This document shows, piece by piece, positions 36,353-46,529 of a stretch of 64,000 nt of DNA (position 1 is its first letter; every line of letters begins with the position of its first letter). Origin of the DNA: Giesbergeria sp. (lineage in GTDB: Bacteria; Pseudomonadota; Gammaproteobacteria; Burkholderiales; Burkholderiaceae_C); the NCBI GenBank assembly GCA_017985015.1, contig JAGNYI010000004.1, positions 47,718 to 111,717 of the forward strand, given 5' to 3'. A model generated the notes under the pieces. The model had not been told where the DNA came from, did no database searches, and worked only from the letters and a program-made list of their open reading frames with translations. Made by a program: the position numbers and the translations under genes.

Positions 36353-37528
36353 ATGGCCGACACCCGCTACCTGGACTGGCCCTTTTTCGAGCCGCGCCAC
36401 GCTGAGCTGGCGCGAACGCTGGACGACTGGGCGGGCCGCCATATTGCAGACACGCACGGCGCCGATGTGGACGCCGAGTGCCGTCGCCTCGTCAAGACCT
36501 TGGGCGCCGGCGGCTGGCTGCGCCACGCGGTGGGTGGCAAGGCCCATGGTGGCGCGCAGGAGGCCATCGACACCCGTGCCATCTGTCTGATTCGTGAGAC
36601 GCTGGCTCGCCATTCGGGCTTGGCCGATTTCGCGTTTGCCATGCAGGGTCTGGGCTCTGGAGCCATTTCATTGACCGGCACGCAAGAGCAGCAGCAAAAG
36701 TACTTGCCGCGCGTCGCCGCTGGCGAAGCCATCAGCGCGTTCGCCTTGTCGGAAACCGAAGCGGGATCCGACGTGGCCGCGATGGCCTGCACCGCCCGAG
36801 CCGACGGCGACCACTATGTGCTGGACGGTGAAAAGACCTGGATCTCCAACGGTGGCATTGCCGACTTCTATGTGGTCTTTGCGCGCACCGGCGAAGCAGC
36901 CGGCGCGAGAGGTATCAGCGCCTTCATCGTCGACGCCGACACCCCCGGTTTTGAGGTCGCCGAGCGCATCGACCTGATCGCCCCGCACCCGCTCGCGCGC
37001 CTGCGCTTCACCCACTGCCGCATTCCCGCCAGCCAGCGCGTTGGTGCGGCAGGTGAGGGCTTCAAGGTGGCGATGCGCACGCTTGATGTGTTCCGCACCT
37101 CGGTAGCCGCCGCATCCCTGGGCTTTGCGCGCAGAGCCTTTGACGAAGCCTTGCAGCGCGCTACCACCCGGAAGATGTTTGGCGGCGTGCTGGCCGACTT
37201 TCAGTTGACACAGGCCAAGCTGGCGCAGATGGCCACCGCCATCGACAGCGCCGCCCTGCTGACCTATCGCGCGGCCTGGCTGCGCGACCAGGGGCACAAC
37301 GTCACGCGCGAAGCCGCAATGGCCAAGATGACCGCGACCGAGAACGCCCAGCAGGTGATCGACGCGGCCGTGCAGCTGTTTGGCGGCCTGGGCGTGGTCA
37401 GTGGTCAGCCGGTGGAGCGCCTGTACCGCGAGATTCGCGCGCTGCGCATTTACGAAGGCGCGACCGAAGTGCAGCAGCTCATCATTGCGCGCGACCTGCT
37501 GCGCAGCGCCGAGCCGGCCAAGGTGTGA
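36353..37528 (+). CDS. Acyl-CoA dehydrogenase of the aromatic-CoA cluster
   Basis: A 391-residue FAD dehydrogenase with [36 protein letters not shown], and the C-terminal [21 protein letters not shown] (the Glu of EGATE is the family base). It is separated by one nucleotide from the hydratase stop. In the aminobenzoyl-CoA route it could oxidise a ring-derived cyclohexane-type CoA ester. Its stop overlaps a GTG of the ligase frame. Confidence 0.88.
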   Translation: MADTRYLDWPFFEPRHAELARTLDDWAGRHIADTHGADVDAECRRLVKTLGAGGWLRHAVGGKAHGGAQEAIDTRAICLIRETLARHSGLADFAFAMQGLGSGAISLTGTQEQQQKYLPRVAAGEAISAFALSETEAGSDVAAMACTARADGDHYVLDGEKTWISNGGIADFYVVFARTGEAAGARGISAFIVDADTPGFEVAERIDLIAPHPLARLRFTHCRIPASQRVGAAGEGFKVAMRTLDVFRTSVAAASLGFARRAFDEALQRATTRKMFGGVLADFQLTQAKLAQMATAIDSAALLTYRAAWLRDQGHNVTREAAMAKMTATENAQQVIDAAVQLFGGLGVVSGQPVERLYREIRALRIYEGATEVQQLIIARDLLRSAEPAKV

Positions 37529-37563
37529 CTGCCCCACCGGAACGAGACAGAGGAGCCAAGACC

Positions 37564-39177
37564 ATGCCCCCCAGCGCCCACGTCGACACCTTCGCTGCCG
37601 AGCACCTGCCCCCCGCCGATCAGCAGCCGGAGTTTCATTTCGATCTGCCCGGGCTGCAGTTTCCTGAGCGACTCAACTGCGCCACCGAACTGTTGGACCG
37701 CCACGTCGCCGCAGGGCGCGGAGAGCGTATGTGCCTTCGTGCGCCGGGTGTTCGCTGGACGTACGCCGACCTGCAGGAGCGGGTCAACCGCATCGCGAAC
37801 GTGTTGGTTCATGAGATGGGCGTGGTGCCCGGCAACCGCGTACTGCTGCGCGCGCCCAACAACCCCATGCTGGTGGCCTGCTGGTTCGCGGTGATGAAGG
37901 CCGGCGCCATCGCCGTCACCACCATGCCGCTACTGCGCGCCAAGGAACTCAATGCGATTGTCGACATCGGGCAGGTTACCCACGCGCTGTGCGATGCCGC
38001 GTTGACCGAAGAGCTGCACCTGACGGCCGCAGCTTGTCCGCAGCTTGCCCACATTCGCTGCTTCGGCGCTGGCGGAGAGGACTGCCTGGAGACAGCGATG
38101 GCACGCCAGTCTCCCCTGTTCGGCACCGTGGACACGGCGGCCACGGACACCTGCATGTTCGCCTTCACCTCGGGCACGACTGGCATCCCCAAGGCCACCA
38201 TGCACTTTCACCGCGACGTCATGGCCGTCTGCGCTTGCTGGCCACCGAACGTGCTCCAGGCCACGCCGGAGGACGTGTTCATGGGCAGTCCGCCGCTGGC
38301 CTTCACCTTTGGTCTGGGCGGCCTGGTGCTGTTTCCCATGGCGATCGGGGCATCCACCGTGCTGCTGGAGAAGGCCGGCCCACCGCAACTGCTGCAAGCC
38401 ATTGCCGAATATGGCGCCACGGTGCTGTTCACCGCGCCCACCTCGTACCGCGCATTGGCGGCCCACGGCGAAGCGCTGCGGCGCACACCGCTGCGCAAAT
38501 GCGTCTCCGCGGGTGAAGCCCTGCCGGCGGCCACGCGTGCGCTGTGGAAAGAGGCGACCGGCATCGAGCTGATCGATGGCATCGGCGCCACCGAGCTGCT
38601 GCACATCTTCATCTCGCACGACGAAGCCCATGCGCGGCCGGGCGCCACCGGCACGCCCGTGCCCGGCTACCGCGCCCGCGTGGTGGACGATCTGGGCAAC
38701 GAGGTGGCGCCCGGCACCGTGGGCAAGCTCGCCGTGCAAGGTCCCACGGGCTGCCGCTATCTCAACGACGAGCGTCAGCGCAAATACGTGCAAAACGGCT
38801 GGAACCTGACCGGCGACGCCTACCTGATGGACGCCGACGGCTATTTTTTCTACCAGGCACGCACCGACGACATGATCATTTCGTCGGGCTACAACATCGC
38901 CGCACCCGAAGTGGAAGAGACGCTGATGCAGCACCCTTCGGTGGCCGAGTGCGCCGTGGTGGGCGTTCCTGACGCCGAGCGCGGGCAGATCGTCAAGGCC
39001 TTTGTGGTGCTGCGCGCCGATGCTTCTGGCGACGAAGACATGGCGCGTGCGCTGCAGGACTTCGTCAAACAGCATGCAGCGCCCTACAAGTACCCGCGCG
39101 CCATTGCTTTCACCGATAAGCTTCCGCGCACGCAGACCGGCAAGCTCCAGCGCTTCAAGCTGCACGAACCCCTGTAA
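37564..39177 (+). CDS. abmG: Aryl-CoA ligase, probable 2-aminobenzoate-CoA ligase
   Basis: A 537-residue ANL ligase of the benzoate/2-aminobenzoate-CoA ligase type. P-loop FTSGTTGIPKATMHF, A5 IDGIGATELLHIFIS, A8 YQARTDDMIISSGYNIAAPEVE region and the terminal lysine in RTQTGKLQRF. ATG 37564 is chosen because GAGG lies upstream; a GTG at 37525 overlapping the previous stop would add 13 residues. It makes the CoA thioester that the fused monooxygenase uses. Anthranilate is inferred from the cluster; benzoate or salicylate are alternatives. Confidence 0.82.
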   Translation: MPPSAHVDTFAAEHLPPADQQPEFHFDLPGLQFPERLNCATELLDRHVAAGRGERMCLRAPGVRWTYADLQERVNRIANVLVHEMGVVPGNRVLLRAPNNPMLVACWFAVMKAGAIAVTTMPLLRAKELNAIVDIGQVTHALCDAALTEELHLTAAACPQLAHIRCFGAGGEDCLETAMARQSPLFGTVDTAATDTCMFAFTSGTTGIPKATMHFHRDVMAVCACWPPNVLQATPEDVFMGSPPLAFTFGLGGLVLFPMAIGASTVLLEKAGPPQLLQAIAEYGATVLFTAPTSYRALAAHGEALRRTPLRKCVSAGEALPAATRALWKEATGIELIDGIGATELLHIFISHDEAHARPGATGTPVPGYRARVVDDLGNEVAPGTVGKLAVQGPTGCRYLNDERQRKYVQNGWNLTGDAYLMDADGYFFYQARTDDMIISSGYNIAAPEVEETLMQHPSVAECAVVGVPDAERGQIVKAFVVLRADASGDEDMARALQDFVKQHAAPYKYPRAIAFTDKLPRTQTGKLQRFKLHEPL

Positions 39178-39228
39178 CCCAACGGCGCAGACCGTCCAGA
39201 GCGCCAATACTTTGAAGGAGACAACACC

Positions 39229-40413
39229 ATGACCGCATCTTCGCGCCTCGGCGCCCTCAGCCTGGTGGCCGCCGCCGCCCTTTTGGCCGCATCGGCCCAA
39301 GCAGCAGACCACGTCAAGGTGGGGCTGATGAGCACGCTCTCAGGCCCCGGAGCCGGCCTGGGCGTCGACATCCGCGACGGCTTCCAACTCGCCATGAAGC
39401 ACAACGGCGGCAAGCTCGGTACCCTGCCCGCCGAAGTCATCGTGGTGGACGATCAGATGAGCCCCGACGCTGCCAAACAAACCGCCGAGCGCCTCATCAA
39501 ACGCGACAACGTCGATTTCATGACCGGCGTGGTGTTCTCCAACATCATGCTGGCCGTGGCGCCCGCAGTGTTTCAGTCCAAAACCTTTTACCTGAGCGCC
39601 AATGCCGGCCCTTCGCAGCTCGCCGGAGCCCAGTGCAACCCCTACTTCTTCAGCGTCTCGTATCAGAACGACAACATGCACGAAGCCGTAGGCAAGGTGG
39701 TGAACGACAAGGGCTTCAAGAAGGTCGCCCTGCTCGCCCCCAACTACCCGGCCGGCAAGGATGCGCTGGCCGGCTTCAAGCGCTACTACAAGGGCGAAAT
39801 CGTGCAGGAGGTCTACACGCCGCTCAGCCAGCTCGACTACGGCGCCGAACTGTCCAACCTGCGCGCGTCGGGGGCCGATGCGGTCTACATTTTCCTGCCC
39901 GGCGGCCTGGGTATCAACTTCATCAAGCAGTTTGTGGGCGCCGGTCTTTCCAAGGACATGACGCTGTTCGGTCCCGGTTTTTCGGCCGATGAGGACGTGA
40001 TCCGCGCCGTGGGAGAACCCATGCTGGGCATGTTCAACAGCTCGCAATGGGGCCACGACATGGACAACGTGGCCAACAAGCGTTTCGTCGCCGACTTCCA
40101 GAAGGAATACGGCCGCCTGCCCACGCTGTACGCGGCGCAAGGCTACGACGCCGCGCAGCTCATGAACGCTGCGGTGCGCGATGTGAAGGGCAAGATCGAG
40201 GACAAGCAGGCGGTGCGCAAAGCCCTCAAGGCCGCCAAGTTCGACTCGGTGCGCGGCAACTTCAAGTTCAATACCAACCAGTTTCCCATTCAGGACTACT
40301 ACCTGCGTGTGATCGGCAAGGACAGCCAGGGCCGCATCACCAACAAGACGCTTTCGACCATCTTCAAGGACCACGGCGACGCGTATTCTGAGCAATGCAA
40401 GATGCCCTCTTGA
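39229..40413 (+). CDS. ABC transporter substrate-binding protein, LivK type
   Basis: A 394-residue periplasmic receptor. The signal peptide has hydrophobic core LGALSLVAAAALLAASAQA with probable cleavage after AQA. The mature protein starts VKVGLMSTLSGPGAGLG and has the Peripla_BP_6 fold (VDDQMSPDAAKQTAERLI). It is preceded by GAAGGAG and followed by four genes completing a Liv-type importer. In aromatic catabolic operons such receptors bind the aromatic acid; here the pathway substrate is the best guess. Confidence 0.88.
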   Translation: MTASSRLGALSLVAAAALLAASAQAADHVKVGLMSTLSGPGAGLGVDIRDGFQLAMKHNGGKLGTLPAEVIVVDDQMSPDAAKQTAERLIKRDNVDFMTGVVFSNIMLAVAPAVFQSKTFYLSANAGPSQLAGAQCNPYFFSVSYQNDNMHEAVGKVVNDKGFKKVALLAPNYPAGKDALAGFKRYYKGEIVQEVYTPLSQLDYGAELSNLRASGADAVYIFLPGGLGINFIKQFVGAGLSKDMTLFGPGFSADEDVIRAVGEPMLGMFNSSQWGHDMDNVANKRFVADFQKEYGRLPTLYAAQGYDAAQLMNAAVRDVKGKIEDKQAVRKALKAAKFDSVRGNFKFNTNQFPIQDYYLRVIGKDSQGRITNKTLSTIFKDHGDAYSEQCKMPS

Positions 40414-40435
40414 GGACTAGAGCTAGGCAATCGCC

Positions 40436-41356
40436 ATGACGGGCATCTTGATTCTTGAACAAATGCTCAACGGCCTGCAGTTCGGCCTGATGCTGTTCCT
40501 GCTGGCCGCAGGGCTCACGCTGGTGTTCGGCATCATGGACATGATCAACCTGGCGCACGGTTCGCTCTACATGGTTGGCGCCTACCTGATTGCCACCATC
40601 GCAGCCGCATCAGGCTCGTTCTGGCTGGGGCTTGGCGGCGGCATTCTCGCCACCGCTGCGGTTGGCGTGCTGCTCGAAGTCACGGTGCTGCGCCGGCTCT
40701 ACCAGCGCGACCACCTGGCGCAGGTATTGGGCACCTTTGCCATCCTGCTCATGGCCAACGAGGGCGTGCGCATGGTCTGGGGCTCCCAGCCGCTGCAGCT
40801 CAATCCGCCGGCTGCGCTGGCGGGGCCGGTGGAGTTGCTGCCGGGCTTTGTTTATCCGGCGTTTCGACTTTTCATCATTGGTGTGGGGCTTGCCGTAGCG
40901 CTGCTGCTGTATTTGCTGGTGACGCACACGCGTGTTGGCATGCAGGTGCGTGCCGGGGCGTCGAACCGCGAAATGGCGCTGGCCATGGGGACCAACGTGC
41001 GCCGGTTGTTCACAGCGCTGTTTGCCTTGGGCGCCGCGCTGTGTGCCGTAGCAGGCGGCATGCTGGGGCCGCTGCTTGCGGTGCAGGTGGGCATGGGCGA
41101 GAGCATTCTGATTCTGGCCTTCGTGGTCATCGTCATCGGCGGCATTGGCTCGATCCGTGGCGCTTTGCTGGGCGCCTTGCTCGTCGGCGTGGTGGACACC
41201 GCCGGCCGCACGCTCATTCCGCTGCTGTTCGGCCACCTCATGGGGCCGGCGGCGGCGTCCAATGCGGGACCGGCAGTGGCCTCCATCCTGATTTATGTGC
41301 TCATGGCCGCCGTCCTTTTTTGGAAACCGCAGGGGCTCTTCCCTGCCCATGGCTGA
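40436..41356 (+). CDS. Branched-chain-type ABC permease, LivH family
   Basis: A 306-residue inner-membrane permease with about eight spans. NGLQFGLMLFLLAAGLTLVFG, MDMINLAHGSLYMVGAY and the cytoplasmic EAA-like loop RAGASNREMALAMGTNV are standard LivH features. It pairs with the following LivM-like protein as channel of the importer. Its TGA overlaps the next ATG (TGATG). Confidence 0.9.
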   Translation: MTGILILEQMLNGLQFGLMLFLLAAGLTLVFGIMDMINLAHGSLYMVGAYLIATIAAASGSFWLGLGGGILATAAVGVLLEVTVLRRLYQRDHLAQVLGTFAILLMANEGVRMVWGSQPLQLNPPAALAGPVELLPGFVYPAFRLFIIGVGLAVALLLYLLVTHTRVGMQVRAGASNREMALAMGTNVRRLFTALFALGAALCAVAGGMLGPLLAVQVGMGESILILAFVVIVIGGIGSIRGALLGALLVGVVDTAGRTLIPLLFGHLMGPAAASNAGPAVASILIYVLMAAVLFWKPQGLFPAHG

Positions 41357-42344
41357 TGCCTTCCCCCATGCAACCCATCGAACGCGTGCGCGCTCCCAGC
41401 ATCCTCGACCACGGCCTGCACCTGCGCTGGAGCCTTCCGCTGCTGGTGTTGCTGGCCCTGCTTCCCGCCATTGCGCATGGCCTGGGCGAAGACTTCTACA
41501 TTGGCGTGGCCAGCCGCGTGCTGATCTTTGCCCTGGCAGCCACCAGCCTGAATCTGATCCTGGGCTTTGGCGGCATGGTGAGTTTTGGCCACGCTGCCTT
41601 CGTCGGCATTGGCGCCTACACCGTGGGCATCCTGATGCAAAGCGGCATCGCCTCGGCCTGGGTGGCGTGGCCGGCAGCGTTCGTGCTCGGCGGCCTGTTT
41701 GCTTGTGTAATTGGACTCATCAGCCTGCGCACGCAGGGCGTGTACTTCATCATGATCACGCTGGCCTTCGCGCAGATGCTGTACTACCTGATGGTGTCGC
41801 TGAAAAACTATGGCGGCGAGGATGGCATGTCGCTGTTCACGCGCTCCGAACTGGGTCTGGGGCTGGACCTGTCGAGCGATACGCAGTTCTATTTCGTCGT
41901 GCTGGTGCTTTTTGTGCTGGCGTTCCTGGCCATACAGCGCCTGCTGAATGCGCGCTTTGGCCATGTGCTGCAAGGTATTCGCGAGAACGAAGTGCGCATG
42001 GCGGCGTTGGGCTTTCCGGTGTTTCGCTACAAGCTCGTTGCTTTCACGCTGGCCGGTGCGGTGGCTGGGCTGGCCGGGGCGCTGCTGGCCAACCAGGGCA
42101 GCTACGTCAGCCCCTCTCTCATGCAGTGGAGCCAGTCGGGCATGCTGCTGGTGATGGTCATTCTGGGCGGGGTGGGCCATCTGTTTGGCGGCCTGGCTGG
42201 GGCGGCGGCCTTTTTGCTGATCGAAGAGGTGCTGGTCAGCTACACCATTTACTGGCAAATGGGCCTGGGCGCCGTGCTGCTGGCAGTGGTGCTGCTGGCA
42301 CCCAACGGCCTGATGAGCCTGCGCTCCGGCAAGAAGGAGCGGGC

Positions 42345-42348
<4 letters not shown>
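41356..42348 (+). CDS. Branched-chain-type ABC permease, LivM family
   Basis: A 330-residue permease: AATSLNLILGFGGMVSFGHA, VGIGAYTVGIL, and the coupling loop GIRENEVRMAALGFPVFRYK. ATG 41356 shares a base with the preceding stop, giving the family-typical N-terminus; longer frames are shadows of the livH-like gene. Stop overlaps the start of the ATPase gene by 4 nt. Confidence 0.9.
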
Positions 42349-43105
<757 letters not shown>

Positions 43106-43109
<4 letters not shown>

Positions 43110-43816
43110 CAGCCTTGCTGGAAATCGAGTCGCTGGAGACCGCTTACGGCACCAGTCAGGTGCTGTTCGGCGTCTCGTTGGCCATTGCCCAGGGCGAAGT
43201 CGCCACGCTGCTGGGCCGCAACGGCATGGGAAAAACCACCACGGTGCGCTCGCTGCTGGGCCTGACGCGTGCGCGAGGCGGCACGGTGCGCTTTCGCGGC
43301 GAGCGCATCGAGGCGCTGGCGCCGGACCGCATTGCCCGCATGGGCCTGGCCGTGGTGCCAGAAGGGCGACAGATTTTCCCCAACCTGTCGGTCAGCGAGA
43401 ACCTGCGCGCCTTCGGCGCCAACCGCAACGCCAGCCGCGAGCCCTGGACGCTGGAGCGCGTCTATGCCCTGTTCCCGCGCCTGGCCGAGCGCTCGCGCAA
43501 CATGGGCAACCAGCTTTCGGGGGGCGAGCAGCAGATGCTGGCGATTGGCCGCGCGCTCATGACCAATCCCCACCTGCTGGTGCTCGATGAAGCCACCGAG
43601 GGGCTGGCGCCGCTGATTCGCGAGGAAATCTGGCGCTGCCTGGCCACGCTGCGTGCGCAGGGCCAGACCATTCTGGTGATCGACAAATACGTGCAGCGCC
43701 TGGTGCGCCTGGCCGACCGCCACACCATCATCGAGCGCGGACAGGTGGTTTGGCAGGGCGATTCGGAGCAATTGGGTGCTGACCCTTCCTTGTGGCAGCG
43801 CTACATCGGAGTATAG
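43106..43816 (+). CDS. ABC transporter ATPase, LivF family
   Basis: A 236-residue ATPase with Walker A GRNGMGKTT, MGLAVVPEGRQIFPNLSV typical of LivF, signature LSGGEQQMLAIGRAL, and Walker B LLVLDEATEGLAP. Forms the second nucleotide-binding subunit of the importer. It is the last transporter gene; the GC-rich element copy B begins 13 nt after its TAG stop and separates it from the thioesterase gene. Confidence 0.92.
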
Positions 43817-43829
43817 GAATGGCGTGCAT

Positions 43830-43938
43830 CCCCCTGAGTCGCCTTCGGCGCCTTCCCCCTTCTCTCGAATCGCTCCGCGATTCGGGAAGGGGGACACCAC
43901 CAGCGCGGCGGGGCGGCCCTTGCGCGGTGGCCGCTGGG
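43830..43938 (+). repeat. GC-rich intercistronic repeat, copy B
   Basis: Full-length copy of the element also at 7700-7785 and 47404-47520. It runs from CCCCCTGAGTCGCC through a CGAATCG/CGATTCG hairpin, GAAGGGGGACACC and CCAGCGCGGCGGGGCGGCCC to GCGCGGTGGCCGCTGGG. It lies in the 170-nt gap between the livF-like gene and the thioesterase gene, both plus strand. The element could mark or create a transcript boundary inside the cluster. Confidence 0.72.
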
Positions 43939-43986
43939 TTGGCGCGTGCCTGTTTTGCGGTTCGAGCCGACGACTGAATCGCTGGA

Positions 43987-44424
43987 ATGAATACGACATT
44001 CGACACCGCTCCCCGTTTCGAGCGTGCGCTGCGCATTCGTTTCGCGCATTGCGACCCGGCTGGCATTGTCTTTTTCCCGCAGTACCTGGTGATGTTCAAC
44101 GGCCTGGTGGAAGACTGGTTCACAGAGGGCCTGGGCGTGTCCTATGCCGAGCTGCTCGGGCCGCGCCGTGTCGGCCTTCCCATCGTGCGGCTCGAATGCG
44201 ATTTTTCTGCCATCAGCCGCATGGGCGACGACGTGGTGCTGGGGCTGTCGATTGCGCGCCTGGGCCGCAGTTCGCTCACGCTTGAACTGGACTGCCGGGC
44301 CGGCGAACAACTGCGCGTGGCGTCGCGCCAGGTGCTGGTCGCGACCAGCCTGGAGACGCACCGGCCCATCGCTTTTCCGCCCGACGTGCGCAATGCGCTC
44401 GCTGCCTTCGCCCCCCTTCCCTGA
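43987..44424 (+). CDS. Acyl-CoA thioesterase, 4-hydroxybenzoyl-CoA thioesterase family
   Basis: A 145-residue hot-dog protein. RIRFAHCDPAGIVFFPQYLVM holds the family Asp (HCDPAGI), the catalytic residue of the Pseudomonas-type 4-hydroxybenzoyl-CoA thioesterase. WFTEGLGVSYAELL follows. In an aryl-CoA operon it probably hydrolyses dead-end or excess CoA esters to free CoA. It starts after the copy B element, so it and the next gene may be transcribed separately from the transporter. Confidence 0.87.
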   Translation: MNTTFDTAPRFERALRIRFAHCDPAGIVFFPQYLVMFNGLVEDWFTEGLGVSYAELLGPRRVGLPIVRLECDFSAISRMGDDVVLGLSIARLGRSSLTLELDCRAGEQLRVASRQVLVATSLETHRPIAFPPDVRNALAAFAPLP

Positions 44425-44440
44425 ACCGAGGAGCCTCGAC

Positions 44441-44833
44441 ATGCAAATTCTTCTTCCCCCCGGCTGGCCGCGTCCCAAGGGCTATTCCAACGGCGTCTCG
44501 GTCCGTGGCCGCATGGTCTTCGTGGCCGGAATGATTGGGTGGGACGCGCAAGGCGAATTTCATACCGACGACCTGGCCGGTCAGGTGCGCCAGGCGCTGA
44601 CCAACGTGGTGGCCGTGCTCAAGGAAGCCGATGCCCTGCCCGAGCACATCGTTCGCATGAACTGGTACGTGACCGACAAGCGCGAGTACGTGGCGGCCTA
44701 CCCCGAGATCGGCAAGGCGTTTCGCGAACTCATCGGCAGCTTCAACGCCACGATGATGGCGGTGGAGGTGGCGGCACTGATCGAAGACCGTGCCAAGGTG
44801 GAGATCGAGGTGACGGCGGTGGTGCCGGATTGA
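44441..44833 (+). CDS. RidA family imine/enamine deaminase
   Basis: A 130-residue RidA/YjgF protein: GYSNGVSVRGRMVFVAGMIGWD, VRQALTNVVAVLKEADAL, and the core MNWYVTDKREYVAAYPEIG. The usual catalytic Arg near residue 105 is not in the classical R-x-x-V-E context (FNATMMAVEVAALIEDRAKVEIEV), so it belongs to a divergent RidA subgroup. GAGG lies upstream of ATG 44441. A deaminase for enamine/imine CoA intermediates makes sense in an aminobenzoyl-CoA pathway and favours anthranilate over salicylate as substrate. Confidence 0.83.
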   Translation: MQILLPPGWPRPKGYSNGVSVRGRMVFVAGMIGWDAQGEFHTDDLAGQVRQALTNVVAVLKEADALPEHIVRMNWYVTDKREYVAAYPEIGKAFRELIGSFNATMMAVEVAALIEDRAKVEIEVTAVVPD

Positions 44834-44861
44834 GTTTCCGCCCGGGGGGCAGAAAATACCA

Positions 44862-44912
44862 AGAAAAATGGCCTCCAGCGCTTATCCACAAAGCGCTGAC
44901 AGCTATCAATTC
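44862..44912 (+). repeat. Hairpin intergenic repeat, copy 5
   Basis: Plus-strand copy: ATGGCCTCCAGCGCTTATCC, then AAAGCGCTGACAGCTATCAATT. Arms AGCGCTT and AAGCGCT pair perfectly around a short loop. Its distal end runs into the convergent minus-strand DUF1439 gene and provides that gene's TGA stop (44906-44908). Confidence 0.8.
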
Positions 44913-45517
44913 AGAGTATTAAGGCCGCGCCGCACAAAGGCAATCGACAGTCCCTGATCCGTCACCGCAATCGCCCCCGGCTGCAGGCCCAGGCCGTCCA
45001 GCAATGCCAGGTCCTTTTCTTCCAGCCGGTGCAGCACCACCTCCCCCAGTGCGCGCCGCGCCAGCCGCGGTGCCCAGGCGTGCAGCAGGGCGGCCGCGGC
45101 AGGCTCCAGCCCTTGCATTTCCAGGCTGTGAAAAACGATGTCGTGGGCGCGCAGCGTGCGGTCTTTCGCTTCGTAGCGCAGGCCGAATTCGACTTCCAGC
45201 ACGCCTTCGCGGGGCATGCCCACGGCAGGCCCGCTGAGTACGGCGGGCACCCGCGCGCGCAGGCGGTTGGCTTCGGGCCGCAGCGCCAGTGCGGGGGCGT
45301 TCAGTTCCAGCGCCGCGAGCCCGGCGAGCGGAAAACGGCGCGGAAAGCGCTCGCTCAGCATGGCCAGCAACTCGGCCAGCGACACCGTGTAGCCCGAAAT
45401 CCCCATGCCCGCACAGGCAGGGCGCAGGCCGCCGATCACCAGCACCGCCGCAGCCCCTGCCTGCATGAGCCAGCGCCGCCGGGCCAGGCCCATTGGCCTG
45501 TATGGGGCGTTTCGCAT
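44906..45517 (-). CDS. DUF1439-type exported protein
   Basis: A 203-residue protein. The N-terminus has RRRWLMQAGAAAVLVIGGL, a signal or anchor with an arginine run that could be Tat-like; cleavage is likely near PACAG. The mature part resembles the DUF1439 (YceB-like) barrel family: YTVSLAELLAMLSERFPRRF and VEFGLRYEAKDRTLRAHDIV. YceB-like proteins are lipid-binding-like envelope proteins of unknown role. No lipobox Cys in the classical context except PACAG, so lipidation is possible. The last residues and stop lie in repeat copy 5. Confidence 0.72.
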   Translation of the reverse strand: MRNAPYRPMGLARRRWLMQAGAAAVLVIGGLRPACAGMGISGYTVSLAELLAMLSERFPRRFPLAGLAALELNAPALALRPEANRLRARVPAVLSGPAVGMPREGVLEVEFGLRYEAKDRTLRAHDIVFHSLEMQGLEPAAAALLHAWAPRLARRALGEVVLHRLEEKDLALLDGLGLQPGAIAVTDQGLSIAFVRRGLNTLN

Positions 45518-45525
45518 TGCGGGCT

Positions 45526-45783
45526 TCAGCGCCCCACCACGGCCCAGCCGGCGCGCTGGTCGCTTTTGTCGTTGGTGTACTCCCAGGCGGTGCCGCAGCG
45601 CTCGCAGACGTGGCGTGTCACGGTCACCACGTGGTCGCCGTGCTCTTCGCGGCGGTGGCCGCCTTGCACCAGCTCGGCGTGGCCGGGCGCACGGCGCCAG
45701 TTGCGCTGGATGCCGGCGCAGGCATCGCACAGCTCCATCTTCTTGAGTTCGCTCTCGCGGGCGGGGTCTTTGCCGGGCGTCAT
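45526..45783 (-). CDS. Small two-CXXC zinc-ribbon-like protein
   Basis: An 85-residue hydrophilic protein with two cysteine pairs, MELCDACAGIQRNW and VCERCGTAWEYTNDK, spaced about 40 residues apart as in zinc ribbons. Its stop is 8 nt before the DUF1439 start, so they are likely cotranscribed. I do not recognise a named family; metal binding is inferred from the cysteines only. Confidence 0.68.
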   Translation of the reverse strand: MTPGKDPARESELKKMELCDACAGIQRNWRRAPGHAELVQGGHRREEHGDHVVTVTRHVCERCGTAWEYTNDKSDQRAGWAVVGR

Positions 45784-45866
45784 AGGGGTCTTTCTCTGGG
45801 TGGGCGGGAGCAGGGTGGCGGGATGGCACTGTACGCCAGAGCGCAGCAGGCGGAAGAAATATGAAT

Positions 45867-45914
45867 GAAAATGCTGCCTGGCGCTTATCCAATAAGCGTG
45901 TATAGCTATATTTT
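45867..45914 (+). repeat. Hairpin intergenic repeat, copy 6
   Basis: Plus-strand copy: AATGCTGCCTGGCGCTTATC, then CAATAAGCGTGTATAGCTATA. It ends three nt before the AAGGAG ribosome site of the DNA glycosylase gene, so it forms the 5' leader of that message or lies just upstream. Confidence 0.75.
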
Positions 45915-45924
45915 AAGGAGCATT

Positions 45925-46515
45925 ATGGCAACGCTCGACAAGCTGCAGCCAGCCGACATCGACTTCAGCGCCGATTCAAGCGAGGTCGCGCGGCGCTTGA
46001 TTGGCGTGACGCTGCTGGTCGATGGTGTCGGTGGCCGCATTGTCGAAACCGAAGCCTATGACCAGCAAGACCCGGCCTCGCACACCTACACCGGCCCCTC
46101 GGTGCGCAACGCCGCCATGTTTGGGCCGCCTGGGCATGTCTATGTGTACCGATCCTACGGCCTGCACTGGTGCATGAACCTGGTATGCCGCGAAGCCGCC
46201 CATGGCGCGGGCGTGCTGCTGCGTGCGCTTGAACCCACGCAGGGGCTGGAGGTGATGCGTGCGCGCCGCGGCCTGCAAGACCCACGCCTGCTCTGCGCCG
46301 GCCCCGGGCGCCTGGCGCAGGCGCTGGGCGTGGACCATGGCTGGAACCATCGCCCCGTGCAGCCGCCGACCTTCGCCTTGTTGTGGGATGGGCAACCGGC
46401 GGACCTGCTGGCCGGGCCGCGCATCGGCATCAGCAAGGCGGCGGAAACACCCTGGCGCTTTGGTGAACGTGGTTCGCGCTATTTGAGCCGGGGCTTTGGG
46501 CGCGCAGCTTTGTGA
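45925..46515 (+). CDS. DNA-3-methyladenine glycosylase (AAG/MPG type)
   Basis: A 196-residue base-excision repair glycosylase. VETEAYDQQDPASHTY contains the catalytic Glu, RNAAMFGPPGHVYVYRSYGL is the intercalating and recognition segment, and LCAGPGRLAQALGVD is the conserved C-terminal box. It removes alkylated purines from DNA. ATG 45925 follows AAGGAG closely and gives a normal length; an upstream ATG at 45865 lies in the repeat element. Single gene, convergent with the DTW-domain gene. Confidence 0.92.
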   Translation: MATLDKLQPADIDFSADSSEVARRLIGVTLLVDGVGGRIVETEAYDQQDPASHTYTGPSVRNAAMFGPPGHVYVYRSYGLHWCMNLVCREAAHGAGVLLRALEPTQGLEVMRARRGLQDPRLLCAGPGRLAQALGVDHGWNHRPVQPPTFALLWDGQPADLLAGPRIGISKAAETPWRFGERGSRYLSRGFGRAAL

Positions 46516-46529
46516 GTGCGCTCGCAGGC

